From Agrobacterium leguminum (GTDB taxonomy: Bacteria; Pseudomonadota; Alphaproteobacteria; Rhizobiales; Rhizobiaceae): a stretch of DNA of 64,000 nucleotides. Shown in pieces: positions 8,893 to 18,850 of the stretch. The stretch spans positions 51,598-115,597 of the forward strand of contig NZ_JADQWB010000018.1 of assembly GCF_015704895.1 (NCBI RefSeq), read 5' to 3'. Each line of letters begins with the position of its first letter. Position 1 is the stretch's first letter. Under the pieces are notes generated by a model. It was not told where the DNA came from, did no database searches, and saw only the letters and a program-made list of their open reading frames with translations. Made by a program: the position numbers and the translations under genes.

Positions 8893-9924
8893 TCAGGATT
8901 GTGGAAGCAGCACGCCGACGGCGAATTCCTCGTCGGTTGCGACGTGGCCGGCCTGAGTCTTGCGATATTCGCTGGGGGTGAAACCGCGCTCGGCTCGTAG
9001 CGTGCGGGAAAGGTGCGGGGCATCGCAAAAACCGGTGGCGAGCGCAATCTGGGTGATTGTGTCACGCGTCGTGCGCAGGAGCGACAAAGCGCGATCCAGC
9101 CGCAGTTCGAGATAGACCTTGGAAGGCGTTGCGCCCAGGTCGGCGAGGAAACGCCGTTCGAGGCTGCGGCGGCCAAGGCCGAGATCATTCGCCAGTTCCA
9201 GCACGGTTCTCGGAACCTCGATATTCTGCTGCATCCGCAGGATTGCTTTTTTGACGAGGGGATCGTTGGCCTTGCGTGCGCTCTGCTGGCCGGGTTGAGG
9301 CTTTTCACCGCTCAGCGCACTGTCGATCATCATGATGTTGAGGCTCTTGACGGCGGCGGACTGGCCGACATGGCGCTCGACGAGGAAGGCTGCCAGATGC
9401 GCGGCGCCGTGGCCGCCGGAACAGGTCAGCCGGTCGCGGTCGATGACGAAGATCTGGTCGGAGATCATCTGGACGGTATCGAAACGGTCGAGAAAATCCT
9501 GGTGGTGGAACCAGCTCACGCAGCAGCGATAACCGTCGAGCAGGCCGGCCTCGTGCAGGATGAAAACGCCGGTGCAGAGCCCGACAATGGGAACGCCGGC
9601 CGCCGCCCTTTCTTTCAGGAAGCGCAGCGCCTCCTGCGGCAGGGCGCTGTGATCGCTGATCAAGCCGCCGACAACGACGATATAGTCGTAGTGCCCGGCG
9701 TCCATCAGCCGCGTATCCGGCTGCACCTTCACACCGCAGCTCGACTGTACGCTGCTCATGGTCGCCGAGAGCACCGACCATTCGCACAGGATAGGCCGTG
9801 AACGGTCCGCCTCATCGGCCGCAAGGCGCAGCACATCGACGAAATTCGCGAAGGCCGACAGCGTGAAGCGGTCGGCAAGCAGGAAGGCGACGCTGAGGCG
9901 TTTTCTGGCGCGGTGTGAGGTCAT
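8893..9924 (-). CDS. GlxA/GbdR-like AraC-family transcription regulator (DJ-1/PfpI domain plus AraC helix-turn-helix)
   Basis: 343 residues. Residues 10-190 form a DJ-1/PfpI-like amidotransferase fold with the nucleophile-elbow sequence VGLCTGVF (Cys117). Residues about 220-325 are an AraC DNA-binding domain with two helix-turn-helix units. Relatives such as GbdR and GlxA control glycine betaine, dimethylglycine, sarcosine or carnitine catabolism. The gene is divergent from soxB, so it very likely activates the sarcosine operon. The start at 9924 is chosen by homology length. An in-frame ATG at 9939 adds five residues, and neither has a clear ribosome site. Confidence 0.85.
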   Translation of the reverse strand: MTSHRARKRLSVAFLLADRFTLSAFANFVDVLRLAADEADRSRPILCEWSVLSATMSSVQSSCGVKVQPDTRLMDAGHYDYIVVVGGLISDHSALPQEALRFLKERAAAGVPIVGLCTGVFILHEAGLLDGYRCCVSWFHHQDFLDRFDTVQMISDQIFVIDRDRLTCSGGHGAAHLAAFLVERHVGQSAAVKSLNIMMIDSALSGEKPQPGQQSARKANDPLVKKAILRMQQNIEVPRTVLELANDLGLGRRSLERRFLADLGATPSKVYLELRLDRALSLLRTTRDTITQIALATGFCDAPHLSRTLRAERGFTPSEYRKTQAGHVATDEEFAVGVLLPQS

Positions 9925-10010
9925 GACGCAAATATTCATGCAAACAGACGCGATTGTCCAGCCGGGGCGCGGCAAATGCTCTACCCTTTTTTTGTGCCGC
10001 ATTGTCCGAC

Positions 10011-10051
10011 GCCGAAGCGAGATCGCTTCGGCTGGAAATGCTCCAGCTTTT
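10011..10051 (+). promoter_or_regulatory. Two overlapping inverted repeats in the soxB leader
   Basis: The first repeat (10011-10032) has 10-base perfect arms GCCGAAGCGA / TCGCTTCGGC separated by two bases. The second (10031-10047) is GCTGGA-AATGC-TCCAGC followed by TTTT. They share the bases GC at 10031-10032, so they cannot both form fully. They lie 36-76 bases before soxB. The first could be a protein operator. The second with its T-run resembles a weak terminator. No glycine riboswitch core was recognised. Confidence 0.4.
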
Positions 10052-10086
10052 ACGACACGAGATTTTCCAACCATCGGGTCCCGCTC

Positions 10087-11340
10087 ATGACGCGTTTTAA
10101 TGCCTTCAATCTTTTGCGGAATGCCCTGACCGGCCACAAGAACTGGGACGAGCAATGGCCCGACAGTCAGCCGAAAGCCGAATATGACGTGGTCATCGTC
10201 GGCGCCGGCGGCCATGGTCTGGGCGCTGCCTATTATCTGGCCAGCCAGCACGGCATCACCAATGTCGCCGTCATCGACAAGGGCTGGCTCGGCGGCGGCA
10301 ATACCGGCCGCAACACCACGATCATCCGCTCGAACTATCTCTATGACGAGAGCGCCCGTCTTTACGATCACGCCGTCGATCTGTGGGAGAATTTGAGCCA
10401 GGAATTGAACTACAACGTCATGTATTCAAGGCGCGGCGTGCTGATGCTGGCGCATAATGTGCACGATGTGCAGAGCTTCAAGCGCCACATCCATTCCAAC
10501 CGTTTGAACGGTGTCGACAATCGCTGGCTTACCCCGGAAGAGTGCAGGGACTATTGCCCGCCGCTCAGCATTGCGCCGAATGCCCGCTATCCCGTCATGG
10601 GCGGCGCGCTTCAGGAACGGGCCGGCACGGCCCGTCATGATGCCGTCGCCTGGGGTTATGCGCGCGGCGCTGCCGCCCGTGGTGTCGATATCATCCAGAA
10701 CTGCCCGGTCACGGCCATTCGCCGCAATGCCGACGGCTCCGTCGCGGGCGTCGAAACGGCGAGGGGCTTCATCAAGGCGAAGAAGGTCGCGGTTTCGGCT
10801 GCCGGCCACACCTCGGTCGTCATGGACACGGCCGGCGTGCGTCTGCCGCTCGAAAGCTATCCGTTGCAGGCGCTGGTGTCGGAGCCGATCAAGCCGATCT
10901 TCCCCTGCGTGGTGATGTCGAACGCGGTCCACGCCTATATCAGCCAGTCCGACAAGGGCGAGCTGGTGATCGGTTCGGGTACGGACCAATATACGTCCTA
11001 TTCGCAGCGCGGCGGCCTGCCGCTGATCGAGCATACCATCGCCGCCATCGTCGAGATCTTCCCGATCTTCAACCGCATGCGGATGCTGCGCAAATGGGGC
11101 GGCATCGTCGATGTCACGCCGGATCGCTCGGCCATTCTCGGCAAGACGCCGGTTGACGGGCTTTACGTCAATTGCGGCTGGGGTACCGGCGGTTTCAAGG
11201 CGACGCCGGGCGCTGCCCATACCTTCGCCTGGACCATCGCCAAAAACGAACCGCATCCGATCAACGCGCCGTTCACGCTGGAACGCTTCCGTTCCGGCCG
11301 CCTGATCGACGAAGCGGCCGCCGCCGCCGTGGCGCACTGA
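10087..11340 (+). CDS. soxB: Sarcosine oxidase beta subunit
   Basis: 417 residues, the standard length for the beta subunit of heterotetrameric sarcosine oxidase. The FAD-binding Rossmann motif is at residues 35-48 (VVIVGAGGHGLGAA). The His in TARHDAVAW (residue 184) lies in the region where this family binds FMN covalently; that assignment is inference. The enzyme oxidises sarcosine to glycine with transfer of the methyl carbon to tetrahydrofolate and formation of H2O2. ATG 10087 is preferred over the long upstream extension to 9976 because the protein then begins MTRFNAFNLL as in relatives. First gene of soxBDAG-glyA-sdaA-purU. Confidence 0.93.
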   Translation: MTRFNAFNLLRNALTGHKNWDEQWPDSQPKAEYDVVIVGAGGHGLGAAYYLASQHGITNVAVIDKGWLGGGNTGRNTTIIRSNYLYDESARLYDHAVDLWENLSQELNYNVMYSRRGVLMLAHNVHDVQSFKRHIHSNRLNGVDNRWLTPEECRDYCPPLSIAPNARYPVMGGALQERAGTARHDAVAWGYARGAAARGVDIIQNCPVTAIRRNADGSVAGVETARGFIKAKKVAVSAAGHTSVVMDTAGVRLPLESYPLQALVSEPIKPIFPCVVMSNAVHAYISQSDKGELVIGSGTDQYTSYSQRGGLPLIEHTIAAIVEIFPIFNRMRMLRKWGGIVDVTPDRSAILGKTPVDGLYVNCGWGTGGFKATPGAAHTFAWTIAKNEPHPINAPFTLERFRSGRLIDEAAAAAVAH

Positions 11341-11350
11341 GGATAGAACC

Positions 11351-11671
11351 ATGCTGCTGATCCGCTGCCCCTATTGCAACGAAACACTGCCCGAAGCCGA
11401 ATTCACCTATGCCGGGCAGGCCCATATTAGCCGCGCCGCCGATCCCTCGTCGCAGACCGATGAACAATGGGAAGAATTCCTGTTCATCCGCGAAAACGTC
11501 AAGGGTCCGCATTTCGAGCGCTGGCGGCACCTGCATGGCTGCGGCCGCTTCTTCAACGCCGTGCGCGACACGGTGAGCGACCGTTTCCTCACGACCTATC
11601 GGGCGGGCGAGCCGCGTCCTGAACTTTCTTCCCTGACCCGTGCACCAGCCAGTTCCGAGGTGTCGAAATGA
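11351..11671 (+). CDS. soxD: Sarcosine oxidase delta subunit
   Basis: 106 residues. It carries the zinc-binding elements of the family: Cys6 and Cys9 in CPYC near the start, and His and Cys in HLHGCGRFF near the middle. It is a small structural subunit of the heterotetramer with no catalytic role. It starts ten bases after soxB, and its end overlaps the start of soxA as ATGA. Confidence 0.92.
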   Translation: MLLIRCPYCNETLPEAEFTYAGQAHISRAADPSSQTDEQWEEFLFIRENVKGPHFERWRHLHGCGRFFNAVRDTVSDRFLTTYRAGEPRPELSSLTRAPASSEVSK

Positions 11672-14658
11672 ACTCCTATCGCGTTTCCGGCCGTGGCCGT
11701 GTGGATGCCGCCCGCTTCGTGAGCTTCACCTTCGACGGCAAGACCTATCGCGGCGTGAAGGGCGATACGGTCGCCTCCGCGCTTCTGGCCAATGGCGTGC
11801 ATCTGATGGGCCGCTCGTTCAAATACCACCGCCCGCGCGGCCCGGTGGCGGCGGGTTCCGAGGAGCCGAATGCGCTGATCGGCACCCGCCGCAGCGTCGG
11901 ACGTTTCGAGCCGAACACCCGCGCCACGGTGCAGGAAATCTGGAACGGGCTGGAAACCACCTCGCAGAACAAATATCCGAGCCTGAAATTCGATATCGGC
12001 GCGGTCAACGACATGGCCTATATGCTGTTTTCGGCGGGTTTCTATTACAAGACATTCATGTGGCCGAAGAGCTTCTGGAACAAGGTCTACGAGCCTTTCA
12101 TCCGCGCGGCTGCGGGTCTCGGCGTTTCGCCGACGGAGGAGGACCCCGACACTTATGCCTCGCGCAACCTGCATTGCGATGTGCTGATCGTCGGCGCCGG
12201 TCCTGCCGGTCTCGCGGCAGCGCGCGCAGCGGCGGTCGATGGTCTGAAGGTCGTGCTGGTTGATGAAAATGCTGAAGCCGGTGGCACGCTGCTGTCGGAG
12301 CCGCAGGCGAAGATCGACGGCAAGCCCGCATGGAACTGGCTGGCGGATGAGCTGAAGGCGCTGAAGGAGCGCGGCGTCAGGGTCATGACCCGCACGACGG
12401 CGATTGCCTATTACCACCAGAACATGATCGGCCTCTGCGAAAAGCTGACCGACCATCTGGAAACCGTGCCGAAGGATACGCCGCGCGAGCGCCTGTGGCG
12501 GGTGCGGGCGCGTCAGGTGGTGCTGGCGCAGGGCGCGCTGGAAAAGCCGCTGGTCTTCCACGGCAACGACCGGCCGGGCGTGATGCTGGCGGGTGCTGCC
12601 CAGACCTATCTCAACCGTTACGGCGTCAAGGTCGGCAACCGGCCGGTTGTGGTGACGAGCCATGACAGCGCCTGGTATGCGGCCTTCGATCTTCACGGCG
12701 CGGGCGCGCGCGTTCAGGCCATTGTCGATACCCGCGCCAAGGTGCGCGAGGAACTGGTGAACGAAGCGCGCGCGCTCGGCATTCCGGTCAAGCTGTCGCA
12801 TACGGTCACGGCGACCTCGGGCCGGCTGCGGGTCAAGTCCGTCCGGGTCAATGCGGTCAATGGCGCGTCGGTCGGTGCGGGACAGGAGATCGCCTGTGAT
12901 GCCGTGCTAATGTCGGGCGGCTGGACGCCGTCGCTGCATCTCTTTTCGCATACGCAGGGCAAGATTGCCTGGGATGATGAACGGACTACGTTCCTTCCTG
13001 CCCTCACTAACGAGGATTGCGTGATTGCCGGGGCCGGGCGAGGGCTGTGGGGCATCGAGGCGGCGCTGAAGGACGGCGCGGAACGGGGTCGCGAAGTCGC
13101 CGCCGCACTCGGCAAGACTGCCAATAGTTCCAGCCATGCGGTGGAACATGACCGTACTGGCAGCGGCGTCTCGCACACGGAACTGCTGAGCGACCGCGAT
13201 GCCGGCAAGGCCAAGGCCTTCGTGGATTACCAGAACGACGTGACGGCCAAGGATCTGCGGCTTGCCGTGCGTGAGGGCATGCGCTCCATCGAGCATGTCA
13301 AGCGCTACACCACCAACGGCATGGCGACAGATCAGGGCAAGATGTCCAACATCAACGGTCTCAACATCGCGGCGGAAGCGCTGGGCAAGCGCCAGCCGCA
13401 GGTGGGACTGACCACCTTCCGTCCGCCCTATACGCCAACGACCTTCGGAGCGTTTGCGGGTTATCACCGCGGCGCGCATTTCGAAGTGACGCGCAAGACG
13501 CAGATCGACGGTTGGGCTGAGGAGCACGGCGCGGTCTATGAGCCGGTCGGGCAATGGCGTCGCGCCTGGTATTTCCCGAAGCCGGGCGAAGACATGGATG
13601 CGGCGGTCAGCCGTGAATGCCGGGCAGTGCGCCAGAGTGTGGGTATTTTCGATGCCTCGACGCTCGGCAAGATCGAAGTGGTCGGTCCCGATGCGGTCGA
13701 GTTCATGAACCGCATGTATACCAATCCCTGGACGAAGCTTGCCGCCGGCCGCTGCCGTTATGGCCTGCTGCTCGGCGATGACGGCTTCATCCGCGACGAT
13801 GGCGTCATCGGCCGTATGACCGAGGACCGTTTCCATGTCACCACCACCACCGGCGGCGCCGCCCGCGTGCTGAACATGATGGAGGACTACCTCCAGACCG
13901 AATGGCCCGATCTCAATGTCTGGCTGACCTCGACCACCGAACAGTGGTCGACCATTGCGCTGAACGGCCCGAACGCGGCAAAGCTGCTTACGCCGCTGGT
14001 GGAAGGTGTCGAACTGACGGAAGAGGCTTTCCCGCATATGTCCTGCGTGGAATGCACCGTGGCCGGTATGCCGGCGCGGCTGTTCCGCGTCAGCTTCACC
14101 GGCGAGATCGGCTTTGAGGTCAATGTGCCGGCGCCGCTCGGCCGCAAGCTCTGGGAAATCCTGTGGGAGGCCGGCCAGCAATATAGCATCACGCCTTACG
14201 GCACGGAAACCATGCATGTGCTGCGCGCCGAAAAGGGTTACATCATCGTCGGCCAGGACACCGACGGTACGGTTACGCCCTATGATGCGGCGATGGGCTG
14301 GGCCGTGGGCAAGAACAAGCCGGATTTCGTCGGCAAGCGCGGCCTTGCCCGCCCCGATCTCGTCGCCAAGGGCCGCCGTCACCTCGTCGGTCTTCTGACT
14401 GAAGACCGCTCGAAGCTGGAAGAGGGCGCGCAGATCGTCTTCGATCCGAAACAGCCGATCCCGATGAAAATGGTGGGTCACGTCACATCCTCCTATCACT
14501 CGGATGCCGCAGGCCAGCCGATTGCGCTGGCGCTGGTTGAGGGCGGCCATGATCGGATGGGCGAGACCGTCTACATTCCGATGCTGGACCGCACCATTGC
14601 CGCGAAAATCACCGGGATGGTGTTCGTCGATCCCGAAAATACCCGCCTGAAGATTTGA
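11668..14658 (+). CDS. soxA: Sarcosine oxidase alpha subunit
   Basis: 996 residues, the normal length. The N-terminal 110 residues have the ferredoxin-like fold seen in this family but no [2Fe-2S] cysteine set. A FAD/NAD module follows, with VLIVGAGPAGLAA at about 171-183. The C-terminal third (about 600-990) is a GcvT-like aminomethyltransferase domain that binds tetrahydrofolate and captures the methyl carbon as 5,10-methylene-THF. It forms the catalytic core with SoxB. It is coupled to soxD by a four-base overlap. Confidence 0.94.
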   Translation: MNSYRVSGRGRVDAARFVSFTFDGKTYRGVKGDTVASALLANGVHLMGRSFKYHRPRGPVAAGSEEPNALIGTRRSVGRFEPNTRATVQEIWNGLETTSQNKYPSLKFDIGAVNDMAYMLFSAGFYYKTFMWPKSFWNKVYEPFIRAAAGLGVSPTEEDPDTYASRNLHCDVLIVGAGPAGLAAARAAAVDGLKVVLVDENAEAGGTLLSEPQAKIDGKPAWNWLADELKALKERGVRVMTRTTAIAYYHQNMIGLCEKLTDHLETVPKDTPRERLWRVRARQVVLAQGALEKPLVFHGNDRPGVMLAGAAQTYLNRYGVKVGNRPVVVTSHDSAWYAAFDLHGAGARVQAIVDTRAKVREELVNEARALGIPVKLSHTVTATSGRLRVKSVRVNAVNGASVGAGQEIACDAVLMSGGWTPSLHLFSHTQGKIAWDDERTTFLPALTNEDCVIAGAGRGLWGIEAALKDGAERGREVAAALGKTANSSSHAVEHDRTGSGVSHTELLSDRDAGKAKAFVDYQNDVTAKDLRLAVREGMRSIEHVKRYTTNGMATDQGKMSNINGLNIAAEALGKRQPQVGLTTFRPPYTPTTFGAFAGYHRGAHFEVTRKTQIDGWAEEHGAVYEPVGQWRRAWYFPKPGEDMDAAVSRECRAVRQSVGIFDASTLGKIEVVGPDAVEFMNRMYTNPWTKLAAGRCRYGLLLGDDGFIRDDGVIGRMTEDRFHVTTTTGGAARVLNMMEDYLQTEWPDLNVWLTSTTEQWSTIALNGPNAAKLLTPLVEGVELTEEAFPHMSCVECTVAGMPARLFRVSFTGEIGFEVNVPAPLGRKLWEILWEAGQQYSITPYGTETMHVLRAEKGYIIVGQDTDGTVTPYDAAMGWAVGKNKPDFVGKRGLARPDLVAKGRRHLVGLLTEDRSKLEEGAQIVFDPKQPIPMKMVGHVTSSYHSDAAGQPIALALVEGGHDRMGETVYIPMLDRTIAAKITGMVFVDPENTRLKI

Positions 14659-14671
14659 CCTGGAGATGACA

Positions 14672-15226
14672 ATGAACATGCGCGTTTCCTCCCCCGTTCC
14701 CGGCACGCTGGCCGAGAGCAAAGCTGCCCGGGTCAGCGTTCTGACCGCGCAGGCGCGGCTGTCGCTGCGGGCGCGCGGCGATCTCGCCCCGCTCAACGCC
14801 GCCCTTGGCCTTACCCTGCCGGACCGGATCGGCCTCCGCGCCGCTTCAGGCGACATCGAGGTCCTGCGCCTTGGCCCCGACGAGTGGACCGTGCTTGCAC
14901 CTGTCAGCGCGGTCGACGGGCTGATCGCCGCCTGCGCAGGCGTTTACGCCAGCCATCCGCATAGTCTCGTCGATATTTCCGGACGAGAAGTGACGCTCCT
15001 GATCGAAGGTCCGCAGGCTGCCGAATTGCTGACGCTGGGCTGCGCCCGCGACATCGACACGATTGCCGTCGGCGAGGGACGCCGGACGATTTTCGACGGC
15101 GTCAGCGTGGTGCTCTGGCGCGATGCGGAAAACCGTTTCCGCATGGATATCTGGAACAGTTTCGTATCGCATCTTGGCCATCTGCTTGAAACCGGCTGCA
15201 AGGAACTTGCGGCGGACATCGCCTGA
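14672..15226 (+). CDS. soxG: Sarcosine oxidase gamma subunit
   Basis: 184 residues, matching the SoxG family, whose fold resembles the C-terminal part of GcvT proteins (for example [13 protein letters not shown] and [11 protein letters not shown]). It is a structural subunit of the heterotetramer. Two ATGs are possible. 14666 sits directly on the GGAG ribosome site, so 14672 with six bases of spacing is chosen. It lies 13 bases after soxA and 17 before glyA. Confidence 0.9.
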   Translation: MNMRVSSPVPGTLAESKAARVSVLTAQARLSLRARGDLAPLNAALGLTLPDRIGLRAASGDIEVLRLGPDEWTVLAPVSAVDGLIAACAGVYASHPHSLVDISGREVTLLIEGPQAAELLTLGCARDIDTIAVGEGRRTIFDGVSVVLWRDAENRFRMDIWNSFVSHLGHLLETGCKELAADIA

Positions 15227-15243
15227 TCTGGGAGAAGAAAACA

Positions 15244-16512
15244 ATGCTCAACCGACTGTCACATAATACCGTTTCGGACACGGTGATCGCCGACGCCATC
15301 GCTGAGGAACTCGATCGCCAGAAGACGCAGATCGAGCTGATCGCCTCGGAAAACATCGTTTCCGCCGATGTTCTGGCGGCGCAAGGCTCGGTGCTGACCA
15401 ACAAATATGCCGAGGGCTATCCCGGCAAGCGCTATTACGGCGGCTGCGAATTTGTCGACAAGGTCGAAGCGGTCGCCATCGACCGGCTGAAGCAACTCTT
15501 CGGTGCTGAATTCGCCAATGTGCAGCCGCATTCCGGCGCGCAGGCCAATCAGGCGGTGTTTCTGGCGCTGCTTCAGCCCGGCGACCGGATCATGGGGCTT
15601 TCGCTGGCCCATGGCGGCCACCTGACGCACGGTTCGCCGGTCACCATGTCCGGCAAATGGTTCGATGTGGTCTCTTATGAGGTCGACGCCGAAACCCATC
15701 TGATCGATATGGAGAAGGTGCGGGCACGGGCGCTGGAGACGAAACCGAAGCTGATCGTGGCGGGCGCATCGGCCTATCCGCGTCAGATCGATTTCGCCGG
15801 CTTCCGCAGAATAGCCGACGAAGTCGGCGCTTATCTGATGGTCGATATGGCCCATTATGCCGGGTTGATCGCCGGCGGCAAATATCCGAACCCCGTGCCG
15901 CACGCCCATGTCGTCACCTCCACCACCCATAAGACCCTGCGCGGTCCGCGCGGCGGCGTTATCCTTACCAATGATGCCGATCTCGCCAAAAAGCTCAATT
16001 CGGCGGTATTCCCCGGTAATCAGGGCGGTCCGCTGATGCATGTCATCGCCGCCAAGGCCGTGGCGTTCGGTGAGGCGCTGCGCCCGGACTTCGCAGATTA
16101 CGCCGGTCAGGTCATCGCCAATGCACAGGCGCTTGCCGCCGTGCTGACGAAGGGCGGTCTGGGGATCGTCTCGGGTGGAACCGACAGCCATATGGTGCTG
16201 GTCGATCTGCGCCCGAAAGGCGTGACCGGAAAGATCGCCGAAATCGCGCTGGAGCGGGCGGGGCTCACCTGCAACAAGAACGCCATTCCCAACGATCCGG
16301 AAAAGCCCTTCGTCACCTCGGGTATCCGGCTCGGCAGCTCCGCCGGCACCACGCGCGGCTTTGGCGTCGCCGAATTCGAACAGATCGGTGCGCTGATCCT
16401 GCGTGTCATCGATGCGCTTGCGGCGAATGCCGAGGGTGACGCCGCAATTGAGGCCGACGTGCGGGCGCAGGTCGCAGCGCTTTGCGACGCCTTCCCGATC
16501 TACGGTTCGTAA
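15244..16512 (+). CDS. glyA: Serine hydroxymethyltransferase
   Basis: 422 residues with the pyridoxal-phosphate lysine in [15 protein letters not shown] and the usual motifs ENIVSADV and [13 protein letters not shown]. It interconverts glycine plus 5,10-methylene-THF with serine plus THF. In this operon both substrates come from sarcosine oxidase, so the enzyme should run toward serine. It is probably a catabolic paralogue, because it sits within the sox operon rather than with housekeeping genes. Its stop directly abuts the start of sdaA. Confidence 0.94.
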   Translation: MLNRLSHNTVSDTVIADAIAEELDRQKTQIELIASENIVSADVLAAQGSVLTNKYAEGYPGKRYYGGCEFVDKVEAVAIDRLKQLFGAEFANVQPHSGAQANQAVFLALLQPGDRIMGLSLAHGGHLTHGSPVTMSGKWFDVVSYEVDAETHLIDMEKVRARALETKPKLIVAGASAYPRQIDFAGFRRIADEVGAYLMVDMAHYAGLIAGGKYPNPVPHAHVVTSTTHKTLRGPRGGVILTNDADLAKKLNSAVFPGNQGGPLMHVIAAKAVAFGEALRPDFADYAGQVIANAQALAAVLTKGGLGIVSGGTDSHMVLVDLRPKGVTGKIAEIALERAGLTCNKNAIPNDPEKPFVTSGIRLGSSAGTTRGFGVAEFEQIGALILRVIDALAANAEGDAAIEADVRAQVAALCDAFPIYGS

Positions 16513-17907
16513 ATGTTCCTGTCGGTCTTCGATATATTCAAGATCGGCATCGGCCCATCGTCCTCTCATACGATGGGACCCATGGTCGCTGCCGCCCGGT
16601 TTCTTGACGATCTGCGCGGCGGTGACAAGTTCCCGGGGGCCGGAGACCTGTTCGGCCTGCGGGCGAGCCTGCATGGCTCACTCGCCTTCACCGGCAAGGG
16701 CCATGCGACGGATCGCGCGGTCATTCTCGGCTTGTGCGGGCTGAAACCCGATACGCTCGATCCCGACCGGGTGGAGGAGATCGAGGCGGAAGTGCGCAGG
16801 ACCGGCCTCGTCGAGCCCGAGGGGCTGCCGGCGCTGCGGTTCGATCCGGACAGGGATCTGGTCTTCGATTATGGCCCGCCGCTTCCCGGCCATGCCAACG
16901 GGCTGGTCCTCATTGCCTGCGACCGTCAGGGTAACACCTATCACCGGGAGGTCTATTATTCGATTGGCGGCGGCTTCGTCGTCACCGAAACGGAGCTGCA
17001 AAGGTCGGCCGGGGGATTGAGCGCCGGCAAGCAGCAGCCGGTGCCCTATCCTTTCAGCACGGCGGCGGAAATGCTGCGCATGGGCCGCGCGTCCGGCAAG
17101 ACCATCGCTCAGATGAAGCGGGCGAATGAAGAGGTTGTTTACGGGTCGGAACTGGATGCGAGGCTGGACCGCGTCTGGGAGGTGATGGAAAGCTGCATCG
17201 AGCGGGGTCTGACGCAGGAGGGCATTCTGCCCGGCGGGTTGAAAGTGAAGCGCCGGGCGAAGGCTATCCATGCGCAATTGCAATCGGAACGCGGGCTGAA
17301 CCTCACCCAGCCGCATCAGGCCAATGACTGGATGAGCGTCTACGCCATGGCGGTGAATGAGGAAAACGCCGCCGGCGGGCGCGTCGTCACCTCACCCACC
17401 AACGGGGCGGCGGGCGTGGTGCCGGCGGTGGCGCGTTATTATCTCGACCATTGCGTCGGTGCGCACCGGGAAGGCATTCGCGATCTTCTGCTGGTCGCGG
17501 CGGCGATTGGCGGCCTGATCAAGCACAATGCCTCGATTTCGGGGGCGGAAGTCGGCTGCCAGGGCGAGGTGGGGTCGGCGGCGGCCATGGCGGCGGCCGG
17601 GCTTTGCGCGGTTCTGGGCGGCAGCAACGCGCAGGTGGAAAACGCCGCTGAAATCGCACTGGAGCATCATCTCGGCATGACCTGCGATCCGGCGGCCGGG
17701 CTCGTTCAGGTTCCCTGCATCGAACGCAATGCGCTGGGCGCCATCAAGGCCGTCTCGGCGGCCAGCCTTTCGCTGCGTGGCGACGGCACCCATTTCATGC
17801 CGCTCGACAATTGCATCACCGTGATGCGCGAGACCGGCCGCGACATGCATGTGAAATATAAGGAAACCTCGCAGGGCGGCATCGCCGTCAACCTGCCGGA
17901 GTGCTGA
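16513..17907 (+). CDS. sdaA: L-serine dehydratase (ammonia-lyase), iron-sulphur type
   Basis: 464 residues, single-chain form with an N-terminal beta domain (SDH_beta, about 1-160) and a C-terminal alpha domain. Conserved features include the start [19 protein letters not shown], the TSPTNGAAG loop and the cysteine-containing [16 protein letters not shown], which contributes to the [4Fe-4S] site. It deaminates L-serine to pyruvate and ammonia. It begins immediately after the glyA stop (TAAATG), so serine made from sarcosine is drained to central metabolism. Confidence 0.93.
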   Translation: MFLSVFDIFKIGIGPSSSHTMGPMVAAARFLDDLRGGDKFPGAGDLFGLRASLHGSLAFTGKGHATDRAVILGLCGLKPDTLDPDRVEEIEAEVRRTGLVEPEGLPALRFDPDRDLVFDYGPPLPGHANGLVLIACDRQGNTYHREVYYSIGGGFVVTETELQRSAGGLSAGKQQPVPYPFSTAAEMLRMGRASGKTIAQMKRANEEVVYGSELDARLDRVWEVMESCIERGLTQEGILPGGLKVKRRAKAIHAQLQSERGLNLTQPHQANDWMSVYAMAVNEENAAGGRVVTSPTNGAAGVVPAVARYYLDHCVGAHREGIRDLLLVAAAIGGLIKHNASISGAEVGCQGEVGSAAAMAAAGLCAVLGGSNAQVENAAEIALEHHLGMTCDPAAGLVQVPCIERNALGAIKAVSAASLSLRGDGTHFMPLDNCITVMRETGRDMHVKYKETSQGGIAVNLPEC

Positions 17908-17928
17908 TCCATCAAGGGGGAGCAGGAT

Positions 17929-18813
17929 TTGACCACCTATATCATGAAAGTCGCGTGCCCGGCGCGCAGCGGCATCGTCGCTGCCGTCTCCGGTTATCTC
18001 GCCCGGTCCGGCTGCAACATCAACGACAGTTCGCAATTCACCGACCAGGAGACGGGCCGCTTCTTCATGCGGTTGAGCTTCGTTTCCGAACAGGGATCGG
18101 GACGCGATGCGCTGCTTGACGGCTTCGGTCCCGTCGCGGCGGACTTCGATATGGATTACGATATTCATGACCTTTCGCGAAAGACGAAGGTCGTCATCAT
18201 GGTCTCGCGCTTCGGTCATTGCCTGAACGATCTGCTGTATCGCTCCCGCATCGGCGCGCTGCCGGTCGAGATCGTCGCCGTGATCTCCAATCATCTCGAT
18301 TACCAGAAGCAGGTGGTGAATGAGGATATTCCCTTCCATCACATCCGCGTCACGCCGGAAACGAAGCCCGAGGCCGAAGCGGCGATCCTGCAGGTGGTGC
18401 GGGATAACGGGGCGGAACTCGTCGTACTGGCGCGTTACATGCAGGTTCTGTCGGACTCGTTGTGTCAGGAAATGTCAGGCCGTATCATCAATATCCACCA
18501 TTCTTTCCTGCCGTCTTTCAAGGGCGCCAATCCCTATAAGCAGGCCTATGAGCGCGGCGTGCGGCTGATCGGGGCGACCGCCCACTACGTCACCGCCGAT
18601 CTCGATGAAGGGCCGATCATCGAGCAGGATACGATCCGCGTGACCCATGCCCAGAGCGCAATGGATTATGTCAGCCTCGGCCGGGATGTGGAAAGCCAGG
18701 TGCTTGCGCGGGCCATCCACGCTCATATTCATCACCGGGTCTTCCTGAACGGAAACAGGACGGTCGTTTTTCCCGCGTCTCCCGGAGAACATGTGTCCGA
18801 ACGTATGGGCTGA
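17929..18813 (+). CDS. purU: Formyltetrahydrofolate deformylase
   Basis: 294 residues with an N-terminal ACT domain (about 5-85) and a formyltransferase-type catalytic domain. The active-site pattern INIHHSFLPSFKG and the later DLDEGPIIEQD supply the Asn, His and Asp residues of the family. It hydrolyses 10-formyl-THF to formate and THF, regenerating folate for sarcosine oxidase. The start is a TTG at 17929, preceded by GGGGGAG. It gives the family-typical N terminus (MTTYIMKVACPARSGIVAA), and the first ATG at 17944 would remove part of the first ACT strand. Last gene of the sox operon, convergent with the siderophore genes. Confidence 0.92.
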   Translation: MTTYIMKVACPARSGIVAAVSGYLARSGCNINDSSQFTDQETGRFFMRLSFVSEQGSGRDALLDGFGPVAADFDMDYDIHDLSRKTKVVIMVSRFGHCLNDLLYRSRIGALPVEIVAVISNHLDYQKQVVNEDIPFHHIRVTPETKPEAEAAILQVVRDNGAELVVLARYMQVLSDSLCQEMSGRIINIHHSFLPSFKGANPYKQAYERGVRLIGATAHYVTADLDEGPIIEQDTIRVTHAQSAMDYVSLGRDVESQVLARAIHAHIHHRVFLNGNRTVVFPASPGEHVSERMG

Positions 18814-18850
18814 ATGCGGGTTCTTGCGGAACCGTAATTCGCGTCCTTTC

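Noticed and set aside
9925..10086. Glycine riboswitch before the sarcosine operon
   Set aside because: The leader has hairpins but not the conserved paired aptamer cores; the region is also too short for the usual tandem form.
12907..14856. A 649-codon open frame antisense to soxA
   Set aside because: Same reason: soxA is full length and unambiguous, and the antisense product resembles nothing.
18814..18850. Terminator between purU and the siderophore reductase gene
   Set aside because: Only a five-base GGTTC/GAACC stem without a T-run is present; too weak to annotate.
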